Source: Baffinella frigidus
Taxonomy: Eukaryota; Cryptophyceae; Cryptomonadales; Baffinellaceae
DNA: 12,620 nucleotides
Assembly: GCA_026770585.1 (NCBI GenBank)
Contig: MU646595.1
Span: 37,011-49,630 of the forward strand
Direction of reading: 5' to 3'
The translations under genes were made by a program, and so were the position numbers. Below are positions 8,201 through 12,067 of the stretch, piece by piece (the first letter of the stretch is position 1; every line of letters starts with the position of its first letter). The notes beneath the pieces are model-generated. The model saw only the letters and a list, made by a program, of their open reading frames with translations. It had not been told where the DNA came from and searched no databases.

Positions 8201-10457
8201 GGACCACTGTAACTCTTTGAAAACAGCACCTCTGTGAACGATGAAGAAAGTCTGTGGCGGAGGTCCTGCAAACCCGGTGGCATTCTCGTACGTCCCACAC
8301 ACCCCCTCGGACTTCAAAGGGATTTCGTGAATAACTCATGGATAATCCAGTGGATAATCCTGTGGATAATCCATAGGACCTACGCTAGGCAATACGGTGG
8401 ATAATCCATAGGGCCTACGGTAGGCAATACGGCGAGTGGGGCGTACGCGCCACCAACTTTCAGCTTTCCGGGGTATAGTGGTACGGTAGTGCTGAGTGGA
8501 TGTAGTCGTTTGAGTCGTACAACCCCCCCCTCCCCATACAGCATTGCCTCGAAATGTCTCCCTGTCTCCCGGAGACATTCTGCCTGTCTCCTAGGGCCTA
8601 CGGTGGGACTGACAGTAGGAACTTATCGCGCTCCTGGGAGGGGGGCATTCGTAACTTCGAAGAACCACTGTGAATCTTTGAAAAAGACACCTCTGTGAAC
8701 AATGAAGAAAGTCTGTGACGGAGGGTGGGGTAGTCGCTTGAGCCATTTTCTTGAGCCATTTTTCTTGGCAGGTTTTCCACGAGCGGTCCTACCGTGTTCC
8801 CGAACAGGGTGACGCGGCGCTAGGCCGCAACCCGCTCCACCCTGTGCGCCTCACAGGTCGTGCGCTGCCCCCCCCCGAGAGGGAGAGAGAGAGGAGAGAG
8901 GGAGGGAGGGAGGAGAGAGAGAGAGACAGACAGAGAGGAGGGAGGGGGGCAGGAGAGATTGGAGAGAGAAGGAGTCAGTGTCAGGCATCCTCCCATCCTG
9001 TACAAACCGCGCCACCCCGTGCGCCTCACAGGCGCTGCCCCCCCCCATCCAGTTAGCAGCAACCGAAATCTGTCAAAAGTTGATTCTCACCGGGAAACAC
9101 GCCAAGAGTCAGTAACTAACGCCCGGAAATCCGGGCAAAAAGGATGACAACGGTGGCTGCTAAGTGGGTGTGTACACTCAAATGATTTACAGTGCATCTG
9201 TGGCACCCTTCCATTCACTGAAAACGTGACCCCACATCAACCAAACCAAACCGAAACAAACCAAAACAAAACAAAAAAACAAAAAAACAAAAAAACAAAA
9301 CCACAAACAAAATAAATAAATACATGAATAAACAAACTCTGGCCCCTCCCCCAACGCAGCACGGGTGTTCGACTGGTTCCTGAGAGACTTTGAGGTGCTC
9401 TTCAACAACTGCCACGCCAACGAAAACGTCGCAGGTCCCCTCTCCATTTCTCCTGTGTGTTTGATTTCGCCTGTGTGTTTTGTTTGTTTGGATCCGTTTG
9501 TTTTGATTTGGTGATGTTCAGTGTCTACTTGGTCCGCTTGAGTCTGTGTCATTTGATCCGATTCACCCTGGCACCTCGACTCAACATTACGATTCGCATA
9601 CCCCTTTTGGCATCACGACACCCCTCTCTCCTGGCACTGTGGCAACCAATCCAACTTCGGAAGAAGACAGAATCTGTCTCTCTTCTTAAGCTTTTCACCG
9701 CCGAAAATCAGGGTGCAAATGCTTTTTTAGGCATAAAATGATGCCATCGTACGCCTTTTTATGTGGACAGATTCTGGTATGTTCCCAGAAGAAATCACTT
9801 GGCTGTCTCCGGGCAGGGTCAGCAGGTGCGGTGCTGGTGCTGGTTGTTCGGCAGACAGGAATCGATGCGTGTATCAGCGTGAACTACCCCTGTGTGCTTC
9901 CGGAAGAAGCCACCCTTCTTCGGGAAGGTGGATGGCGGTACTCGCGTGATTGCCGCCTTAATCCGGGAACCGCAATAAAACACCAATCTAATGCGGAAAC
10001 GGTTTTAATTTCAAATCATTGGATTCACTGAAAATTACTACACGAATGCTTTGATGTTACTAGTATAACTAATTATGTGTAACAAATTGCATTGCCAGAA
10101 AGTTTTAAATTAAAACCGTTTCCCTATGAAATCTCTCAGGGCAGAGGGTGGCGGTACCGGGACGATGTTCTATGTTCTATGTTCTATGTTTGCGCGAACT
10201 CGGGCACTAGATTGGTAGTTTTTTGCCGAACAACCAGCGCCAGCACCGCACCTCACACGCCGAAACTGAGTTCCGGACGCGCTGACTGCGCATTGTGCTC
10301 CTGACTGTACCCTCTGTCAGGGTGGCGGTACCGGGACGATGTTCTCTGTTCGCGCGAACTCGGGCACTATGTCATCGCCCGCAAGCGAGGCGGACCCGCC
10401 AACAACACCCCTCACGACTGCGCGTGCCCCGCTCGACCGTACGTTCCGCCCCCCTAA
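2167..10457 (+). CDS. Complete 13-exon gene: membrane-anchored EGF-like / class I SAM methyltransferase protein
   Basis: Exons (separate entries) join as 2167-2202, 2288-2412, 2995-3082, 3350-3444, 3564-3630, 4406-4484, 5539-5648, 6176-6271, 6960-7079, 7899-7988, 8772-8856, 9360-9434 and 10321-10457: 1203 bp, 400 residues plus TAA. Predicted layout: signal anchor about residues 9-24, EGF-like module about 48-79, linker with Cys to about 137, methyltransferase domain about 138-380, Pro/Cys-rich tail. Class I methyltransferase motifs occur in canonical order: VVEFGAGPWGQ (SAM-binding loop), VLEPGA (acidic end of strand 2), QFDT/VISVNVIEH (strand 4), KPGAIL, then HPVRLT and ELGHYVIARK. The domain should use S-adenosylmethionine; the substrate is unknown. 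With an anchor and EGF-like module it probably acts in the secretory pathway or at the surface (inference). Exon 1, and the choice between copies for exons 7 and 9, are the least certain parts. Confidence 0.75.
2288..2412 (+). CDS. Exon 2: signal anchor and start of EGF-like module
   Basis: Acceptor GCTCGTCCAG at 2278-2287. It begins VLILLLLLVVFSPLEP, a hydrophobic anchor, followed by a charged Glu/Arg stretch and NSERVCRAGG. The donor at 2413 (GG/GTGCTC) leaves two bases, which pair with the single leading base of exon 3 so that VCRAGG continues directly into CPPHAHPF and completes an EGF-like cysteine pattern. Other GT sites nearby do not give this phase with such a result. Confidence 0.6.
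2413..2994 (+). other. Intron 2
   Basis: 582 bp starting GTGCTC and ending GGTGCGCAG. It contains GC-rich sequence, CACACCCC-type low-complexity runs at about 2690-2745 and short telomere-like CCCTAA units. I see no additional exon whose phase fits. Confidence 0.5.
2995..3082 (+). CDS. Exon 3: EGF-like module
   Basis: Encodes CPPHAHPFLGACLCHPGW then DGPACDRRMPQ. The CxC-x8-C ending (CLCHPGWDGPAC) with the Gly-Trp pair is the classic C-terminal half of an EGF-like domain, a disulfide-rich extracellular module. With VCRAGG from exon 2 it supplies the preceding cysteines. Donor CAG/GTGCCC at 3083, phase 0. Confidence 0.75.
3083..3349 (+). other. Intron 3, with a possible exon 4 echo at about 3246-3283
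   Basis: GTGCCC to CAACAG. Positions about 3246-3283 share ACTGTCCAGTGC and, after 15 bases, AAGAGGTTAT with exon 4 (about 3369-3406) at the same spacing. This looks like a decayed duplicate of the middle of exon 4, though the match is short. Confidence 0.45.
3350..3444 (+). CDS. Exon 4: linker exon
   Basis: Acceptor ACGCAACAG. Encodes NPWYTADCPVQESEEV then MDLDIPYEKLGGKA, open and acidic, with one Cys. Donor GCCAG/GTTCGA at 3445 leaves two bases. No family assignment for this segment alone. A sequence resembling a tRNA B box overlaps its donor but is not taken as a tRNA. Confidence 0.7.
3564..3630 (+). CDS. Exon 5: small Cys-rich exon
   Basis: Acceptor GTGTCTTCGCAG. One base completes the Arg codon of exon 4, then CRKGAFFDSAGSYCASLC and YSSE. 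Three cysteines suggest a lumenal or extracellular disulfide-bonded segment. Donor CTGAG/GTTCCG at 3631, phase 0, fits exon 6 exactly. Confidence 0.6.
3656..3801. repeat. Degenerate TTTAGGG-type telomere-like array
   Basis: Units such as TTTAGGG, TTGAGGG and TTTTAGG recur through about 145 bp with much variation. This array runs in the opposite orientation to the CCCTAAA arrays elsewhere in the window, so it is interstitial and not a chromosome end. Confidence 0.8.
3934..4004. repeat. 71-bp foldback sequence
   Basis: Arms 3934-3947 (ATAGTGACGCCCCC-like) and 3991-4004 (GGGGACGTCACTAT) are inverted copies with one mismatch over 14 bp. Just upstream a second small hairpin has arms TTTATCAT (3895-3902) and ATGATAAA (3916-3923). 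Possibly a very small nonautonomous transposon remnant. No target duplication is evident. Confidence 0.5.
4256..4303 (+). pseudogene. Exon 6 head copy (echo) in intron 5
   Basis: Preceded by acceptor CGCACCGCAG, it reads DMALETWADNS, matching exon 6 DMELETWANNS, and stays similar to about the TTGCGA at 4298-4303, then diverges with no matching donor. It lies 150 bp upstream of the intact exon and keeps the splice acceptor. Confidence 0.75.
4406..4484 (+). CDS. Exon 6: start of the methyltransferase region
   Basis: Acceptor TTTCCCCCCAG. Encodes DMELETWANNSLLRKEED then DRNAEHLQ, a charged helical segment just before the Rossmann core. Donor CAAG/GTAACC at 4485 leaves one base, and both copies of exon 7 supply the matching two bases. 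Confidence 0.8.
4569..4660. repeat. A/C-rich ACCAAA tract with poly-A, upstream of alternative exon 7
   Basis: Irregular (A/C)CCAAA units ending in a run of twelve A residues. A related tract lies at 5413-5508 before the second exon 7 copy, and another at 9238-9325 before exon 12. Confidence 0.8.
4693..4802 (+). CDS. Alternative exon 7 (copy A), SAM-binding loop
   Basis: A complete 110-bp copy of exon 7 with its own acceptor (CACCTGACAG) and donor (GCG/GTGAAC at 4803). It encodes FHNYACLPLPLGR then VVEFGAGPWGQFRGVLAHLG. Against copy B (5539-5648) I count four amino-acid differences, all in the first 13 residues. The motif I half is identical in protein despite about eight silent changes, which suggests selection on both copies. 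Because 110 is not a multiple of three, including both copies would shift the frame, so they would have to be alternatives. Confidence 0.7.
4875..5129 (+). pseudogene. Three exon 7 tail copies after copy A
   Basis: 4875-4898 and 4937-4961 repeat the end of exon 7 (GCGCACTTGGGGGT, protein AHLGVE) directly followed by GTGTTC and GTGAAC donors. The second is preceded by CTCTTCAG, an acceptor-like sequence. 5070-5129 is a more decayed copy of the last 60 bp of exon 7 ending GCG/GTATGC. Confidence 0.75.
5168..5347. repeat. CCCTAAA telomere-type array in intron 6
   Basis: Heptamer CCCTAAA units, degenerate at first and then nearly perfect from about 5271 to 5338. They are followed directly by the second half of the large duplication. 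Confidence 0.95.
5539..5648 (+). CDS. Exon 7 (copy B): SAM-binding loop
   Basis: Acceptor CTAACCTGGCAG; two bases complete Gly, then FHNYSCLPRALGH and VVEFGAGPWGQFRGVLAHLG VEA. The hydrophobic strand ending in E-x-GxGxxxQ is motif I of class I SAM methyltransferases, where the Gly-rich loop binds the cofactor. Donor GCG/GTGAAT at 5649, phase 0. I put this copy in the main model because it is closer to exon 8, but copy A at 4693 is equally open. Confidence 0.8.
5649..6175 (+). other. Intron 7 with an array of exon 7 tail copies
   Basis: GTGAAT to CAACAG, 527 bp. It is mostly a compound repeat of period about 160 bp carrying four exon-tail copies, then CCCTAAA/CCCCAAA units at about 6059-6125. 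Confidence 0.65.
5688..5966 (+). pseudogene. Four exon 7 tail copies (micro-exon-like) in intron 7
   Basis: Copies at 5688-5710, 5780-5806, 5846-5870 and 5940-5966 repeat the sequence for LAHLGVEA and stop at a GT: GTGAAA, GTGAAT, GTCATC and GTGAAA. Those at 5688 and 5846 are preceded by ATCTTCAG and ATCTTTAG. Spacing alternates (92, 66, 94), giving two-part units of 158-160 bp. Confidence 0.75.
6176..6271 (+). CDS. Exon 8: second methyltransferase strand
   Basis: Acceptor CTCAAACACAACAG. Encodes ASVESYTVLEPGAADYIQ then RVPTCAYTTGRLQ. A hydrophobic strand followed by E (TVLEPGA) is the expected position for the acidic residue that binds the SAM ribose. No GT fits the end in frame. CTCCAG/GCGCTG at 6272 would be a GC donor, and the same CAG/GC follows both tail copies downstream. 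Confidence 0.7.
6321..6443 (+). pseudogene. Two exon 8 tail copies
   Basis: 6321-6359 and 6414-6443 repeat the end of exon 8 (GACGTGCGCGT... GCCTCCAG). The first is broken by TAG in the exon frame. Both are followed by GC (GCTAAC and GCGCCG), as at the exon itself. Confidence 0.7.
6449..6580. repeat. CCCGAAA variant telomere-like array
   Basis: CCCGAAA heptamers, a one-base variant of CCCTAAA, interrupted by a purine-rich GAAAGCAGAAA segment at about 6495-6525. Shorter CCCGAAA blocks precede it at 6282 and 6363. Confidence 0.85.
6696..6791 (+). pseudogene. Exon 9 copy 1 (decayed 3' end)
   Basis: Acceptor CCTATCGTAG then ALSTERAEGHPEHYTF and PVEIVAESG, the same as exon 9 with few changes. 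After the GAGAGCGG near 6770 it diverges and reaches TAG at 6789-6791, lacking the QFDT end and donor. It is a head copy lying upstream of the intact exon. Confidence 0.75.
6960..7079 (+). CDS. Exon 9 (copy 2, used in the model)
   Basis: Acceptor CACGGTATCGCAG; 40 codons encode ALSTARADGHPEHYPFPVEI, VAESGEDGPRHRNEAKQFDT. Donor ACC/GTGACA at 7080, phase 0. FDT is the start of the strand 4 motif that exon 10 completes. It is the only one of the three exon 9 copies in this window that is both open and bounded by two splice sites. Confidence 0.75.
7173..7422 (+). pseudogene. Exon 9 copy 3, interrupted by a foldback element
   Basis: 7173-7220 reads AEELLEHYPFPVEI and 7362-7422 resumes VAESGEGGPRHLGAKQFDT/GTGCCT. 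Removing the element and one GATC restores an open exon end, so this copy was intact at its 3' side before insertion. The insertion now brings a TAA shortly after VEI. The 5' end differs from copies 1 and 2. Confidence 0.8.
7221..7361. mobile_element. 141-bp foldback element, member 1 (MITE-like)
   Basis: 28-bp terminal inverted repeats (7221-7248 and 7334-7361; TCATATGGAAAC... against ...GTTTACATATGA) with two mismatches. GATC flanks both sides (7217-7220, 7362-7365) as a 4-bp target duplication. The uninterrupted sequence of the site is present at 7011-7030. No coding capacity, so nonautonomous. A 4-bp duplication is seen in Sola, Chapaev and piggyBac groups, but I cannot assign the family. 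Confidence 0.9.
7798..7850 (+). pseudogene. Exon 10 head copy in intron 9
   Basis: Acceptor AAAAACGCAG followed by GTGATATCACTGAACGTG, reading VISLNVVE, a copy of the exon 10 start VISVNVIE. A TGAACGTGATCGA unit is then repeated again, and a third short TGAACGTGA piece follows at about 7848. It lies 101 bp upstream of the intact exon. Confidence 0.75.
7899..7988 (+). CDS. Exon 10: strand 4 and post-motif helix
   Basis: Acceptor CGAACATGCAG; 30 codons encode VISVNVIEHVQNAFEYL, ASLHASCKPGAIL. Joined to QFDT of exon 9 it forms the typical QFDTVISVNVIEHV strand 4 motif of class I methyltransferases. KPGAIL is the following motif before strand 5. Donor CTC/GTACGC at 7989, phase 0. This is the strongest single piece of family evidence. 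Confidence 0.88.
7989..8771 (+). other. Intron 10 with tandem and segmental duplications
   Basis: It includes a 28-bp tandem pair (7991-8047), exon 10 tail copies, three 12-bp GATAATCC-containing units at 8339-8376, repeated CCATAGG...TAGGCA motifs (8371-8426), and two repeat blocks present twice: 8135-8170 with 8460-8495, and 8203-8263 with 8664-8724. An 11-G run lies at 8172-8182. Confidence 0.7.
8102..8288 (+). pseudogene. Two exon 10 tail copies
   Basis: 8102-8115 (CCGGTGGAATTCTC/GTACGC) and 8266-8288 (CCTGCAAACCCGGTGG... ATTCTC/GTACGT) repeat the end of exon 10. They would read GGIL and CKPGGIL, closer to the usual KPGG(I/L)L form than exon 10 itself. Both keep a GTACG donor. Confidence 0.75.
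8772..8856 (+). CDS. Exon 11: VFHER and HPVRLT segment
   Basis: Acceptor TTTTTCTTGGCAG; encodes VFHERSYRVPEQGDA then ALGRNPLHPVRLT, with one base left. VFHER would form strand 5 after KPGAIL, and HPVRLT is a segment I associate with this class of methyltransferase-like proteins. Donor ACAG/GTCGTG at 8857. Confidence 0.85.
8877..8968. repeat. GA-rich microsatellite
   Basis: GAGAG and GGAGG units form a polypurine run of about 90 bp, with a few interruptions. Confidence 0.85.
9010..9031 (+). pseudogene. Exon 11 tail copy
   Basis: GCCACCCCGTGCGCCTCACAG repeats the exon 11 end (HPVRLT) and is followed by GCGCTGCC and a C run, as the true exon end is followed after a few bases by GCGCTGCC and a C run. 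The donor here is GC instead of GT. Confidence 0.75.
9238..9325. repeat. A/C-rich tract upstream of exon 12
   Basis: AACCAAACC and AAAACAAAAAAAC units, related in composition to the tracts before both exon 7 copies. A complementary G/T-rich stretch follows exon 12 at about 9457-9520. Confidence 0.8.
9360..9434 (+). CDS. Exon 12
   Basis: Acceptor CCCTCCCCCAACGCAG; two bases complete Ala, then RVFDWFLRDFEVLFNN and CHANENVA, one base left. Donor GCAG/GTCCCC at 9435. An aromatic amphipathic helix near the C terminus followed by FNNC is consistent with the end of the methyltransferase fold. Phase fits exons 11 and 13 exactly. Confidence 0.82.
9989..10129. mobile_element. 141-bp foldback element, member 2 (MITE-like)
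   Basis: Same length as member 1 (7221-7361) and alignable to it without gaps, about 57% identical by hand count, best in the termini and in a core with TTACTAGTA at the same offset. Terminal inverted repeats match at 23 of 28 positions (GGAAACGGTTTTAATTT core perfect). AATC flanks both ends (9985-9988, 10130-10133) as a 4-bp target duplication. Noncoding. Confidence 0.88.
10147..10210 (+). pseudogene. Exon 13 head copy with microsatellite expansion
   Basis: GGTGGCGGTACCGGGACGAT matches the start of exon 13 and is preceded by GGCAGAG. A TTCTATG heptamer expanded to three units adds 14 bp and shifts the frame, so it could not replace exon 13. A weaker copy of the same head may lie at about 9928-9950. 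Confidence 0.8.
10321..10457 (+). CDS. Exon 13: C terminus and stop
   Basis: Acceptor CCCTCTGTCAG; two bases complete Gly, then WRYRDDVLCSRELGHYVIAR, KRGGPANNTPHDCACP and a Pro-rich end before TAA at 10455-10457. ELGHYVIARK has the form of the last beta strand of this methyltransferase type (glycine, aromatic, V-I-A/G-x-K). The tail with two Cys and several Pro is extra to the fold. Confidence 0.85.
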
Positions 10458-10738
10458 ACCCTAAAAACTAATACCCGAAAATCAGTCCTTTCCGGTATCG
10501 ACTCGGTCATAAATAAGGGAGGGTAGTACCCTGCGGTTTTGCCGAGGTTGGGTCCATGCATAGAAGTGTCTACAGGTTCCGCTACCAAATTAAGGTGTTC
10601 TGTGGAGGTACGATTCGAGTGCACTATGGAGGTACGGTGCGAGTGTGTAACATCGGGGGTGATGCAGGCACATTCTCCCGCCGCAGGCCTTCCAGGAGAA
10701 TGTCACGTGCACCAAGGCCCTTGCTCCCCAGGTTCTCA
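10458..10738. other. 3' flank of the methyltransferase gene
   Basis: About 280 bp without a recognised gene. It contains a 24-bp tandem pair (10601-10648; TATGGAGGTACGG-type) whose frame reads CGGTIRVHYGGTVRVC, too short to call. No clear AATAAA is seen just after the stop. Confidence 0.4.
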
Positions 10739-11055
10739 AACCCTCAACACTCAACACTCAACCCCTAAACCCATCAACCCTAACACCCCTGTCCACCTCA
10801 ACCCCCAACCCTCAACTCTAAACACTAAACCCTGAATCCTAAACCCTGAACCCTGCACCCTGCTTCATAAGCCCTGAACCATGATCCCTCAGCCATCAAC
10901 CCTCAACCCTAAACCCCAAACCCTAAACCATCAACCATAAACCCTAAACCCCAAACCCTAAACCCTAAACCCTAAACCCTAAACCCTAAACCCTAAACCC
11001 TAAACCCTCAACCCTAAACCCTAAACCCTAAATCCTAAACCCTGAACCCTCAACC
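10739..11055. repeat. Telomere-type CCCTAAA array, 3' of the methyltransferase gene
   Basis: Degenerate units (CTCAACACT, CCCTGAA, CCCCAAA) become nearly perfect CCCTAAA heptamers at about 10950-11030, then degrade again. It has coding sequence on both sides, so it is interstitial here. Confidence 0.93.
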
Positions 11056-11071
11056 CCACAAATCGGACCAG

Positions 11072-11113
11072 GGGGTACGCGGGTGCAACTGCGAGGACGC
11101 GGGTGGCGTGCAG
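11072..11113 (+). CDS. Probable exon of a second, Cys-rich gene
   Basis: Acceptor ATCGGACCAG; encodes GVRGCNCEDAGGVQ, donor CAG/GTCTGT at 11114, phase 0. The CxCED motif suggests a disulfide-rich extracellular segment. It lies downstream of a stop and a telomere-like array, so I treat it as a separate gene. No family is recognised. Confidence 0.45.
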
Positions 11114-11164
11114 GTCTGTGACCCCCCAACCTCTCACTACGCCAGACCTGAGGGGAGGCCATCG

Positions 11165-11247
11165 CAAAAGTCAACTCCCCTTGTCTTCGAGTCAACGTAT
11201 GCCAACTTCCAACTCAGAGTTGGAACTTGCAAGGGAGTTGACTTTTG
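11165..11247. mobile_element. 83-bp perfect foldback sequence
   Basis: Arms CAAAAGTCAACTCCC (11165-11179) and GGGAGTTGACTTTTG (11233-11247) are perfect inverted repeats. The centre has its own hairpin, TCCAACTC/A/GAGTTGGA. Probably a tiny nonautonomous element. No clear target duplication. Confidence 0.65.
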
Positions 11248-11307
11248 ATTGACCGCCATCACGTCTAAAGTGGACCCCAGAACCCTCAACAATTGACTTC
11301 TAACCAC

Positions 11308-11501
11308 GGCGTGCAGGTCTGTGACCCCCCAAACCCTAATCACAGAACCCGCAAGAATGGACCCCACAGAACCCGCAAGAATGGACCCGCAGCGTGCAGG
11401 TCTGTGCCTCTCAACTTTTTCTCCAGAGTGTCACCCAAACCCCTCATCCCTGAACCCGCAACATTTGACCCCTTGCCCCACCTGCAGGCCTGTGCCCCCC
11501 A
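11308..11501 (+). repeat. Exon-tail copies of the Cys-rich gene and a 24-bp tandem pair
   Basis: GGCGTGCAGGTCTGTGACCC at 11308 repeats the end of exon 11072-11113 plus donor. Shorter versions occur at about 11391-11407 and 11481-11501. Between them, an ACAGAACCCGCAAGAATGG unit is repeated with period 24 (11341-11388). Confidence 0.7.
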
Positions 11502-11792
11502 AAACCCTAATCCCTGCACCATCAACAACTGACCCGTAACCCCAACCCCCTCACCCGGGGGGCAAGGTTGCAACTCCGTCAAACCCTCGAATGCCGGTCC
11601 GGTCCTACTGAGAATGGGGATAGAGCATTGCTACCAACATGATCCGCTCCCTTCCCCCCCGCGTAGCCCAACAAGGAGACCTCTCACAGGTCTGCACAGG
11701 CGCGTCCTAAGTACGAGACCCCCAATCCTGATCAGGAGACCCATAATCCTAATTGAAAGCACCCTCTCAATCAAAGCTCTCTCACCCGACAG

Positions 11793-11859
11793 TTCTGCAA
11801 CGTGTTCGACGGCGCATCTGGGGCGGCTTCCTGCGCGGACGGCTGCCGATTCGTGCCAG
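11793..11859 (+). CDS. Probable exon of the Cys-rich gene
   Basis: Acceptor CTCTCACCCGACAG; 22 codons plus one base, FCNVFDGASGAASCADGC then RFVP, with three cysteines, donor CCAG/GTACTC at 11860. Its phase fits the exon at 11072-11113 and the one at 11985. Confidence 0.6.
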
Positions 11860-11860
11860 G

Positions 11861-11976
11861 TACTCTCTCTCTCTGTCGCTCTCTCTCTCTCGTCCACTCT
11901 CTCTCTCTCTCTCTCGCTCGCTCGCTCGCTCGCTCTCTCTCTCGCTCACTCTCTCACTCGCTCGCTCACTCTCTCT
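11861..11976. repeat. CT / CTCG microsatellite
   Basis: TCTC dinucleotide runs alternate with CTCG tetramers over about 115 bp, filling the intron between two probable exons and forming its pyrimidine tract. Confidence 0.95.
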
Positions 11977-11984
11977 TGGTACAG

Positions 11985-12067
11985 CCGTCACTCGAAAGCC
12001 AGCACCCACACCAGAACATGTCTGTCCACTTACGACAGTAGTCCCTAGCATGTTCATATGCTTCTAG
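11985..12067 (+). CDS. Probable exon of the Cys-rich gene, possibly terminal
   Basis: Acceptor CTCTTGGTACAG; two bases complete Ala, then VTRKPAPTPEHVCPLTT and VVPSMFICF before TAG at 12065-12067. It could instead end at the GTAGTC donor at 12038. Pro/Thr-rich linker composition. Confidence 0.45.

Larger units (their letters stand above)
8857..9359 (+). other. Intron 11
   Basis: 503 bp with a GA-rich microsatellite at about 8877-8968, an exon 11 tail copy at about 9010-9031, and an A/C-rich tract at 9238-9325. The rest shows nothing recognisable. Confidence 0.6.
9825..10252. repeat. 29-bp inverted repeat pair
   Basis: 9825-9853 (GGTGCGGTGCTGG...) and 10224-10252 (...CCAGCACCGCACC) are reverse complements with one mismatch. 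They bracket about 370 bp that include the second foldback element and an exon 13 head copy. Confidence 0.85.
9435..10320 (+). other. Intron 12
   Basis: 886 bp with a G/T-rich stretch, a 29-bp inverted repeat pair (9825-9853, 10224-10252), the second 141-bp foldback element and exon 13 head copies. Open frames across 9738-10031 are not convincing. A segment at 9771-9817 (DSGMFPEEITWLSPG) has plausible splice sites but would break the exon 12-13 phase. Confidence 0.55.

Noticed and set aside
9771-9817. Extra exon between exons 12 and 13 (DSGMFPEEITWLSPG)
   Set aside because: It has usable splice sites, but its output phase does not match exon 13, while exon 12 joins exon 13 directly in phase.
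10739-11055. Chromosome end
   Set aside because: Coding sequence lies on both sides, and similar arrays occur in both orientations within introns.
11631-12057. Minus-strand open frames through the CT microsatellite
   Set aside because: They consist mainly of Ser/Glu/Arg dipeptide repeats generated by the microsatellite.
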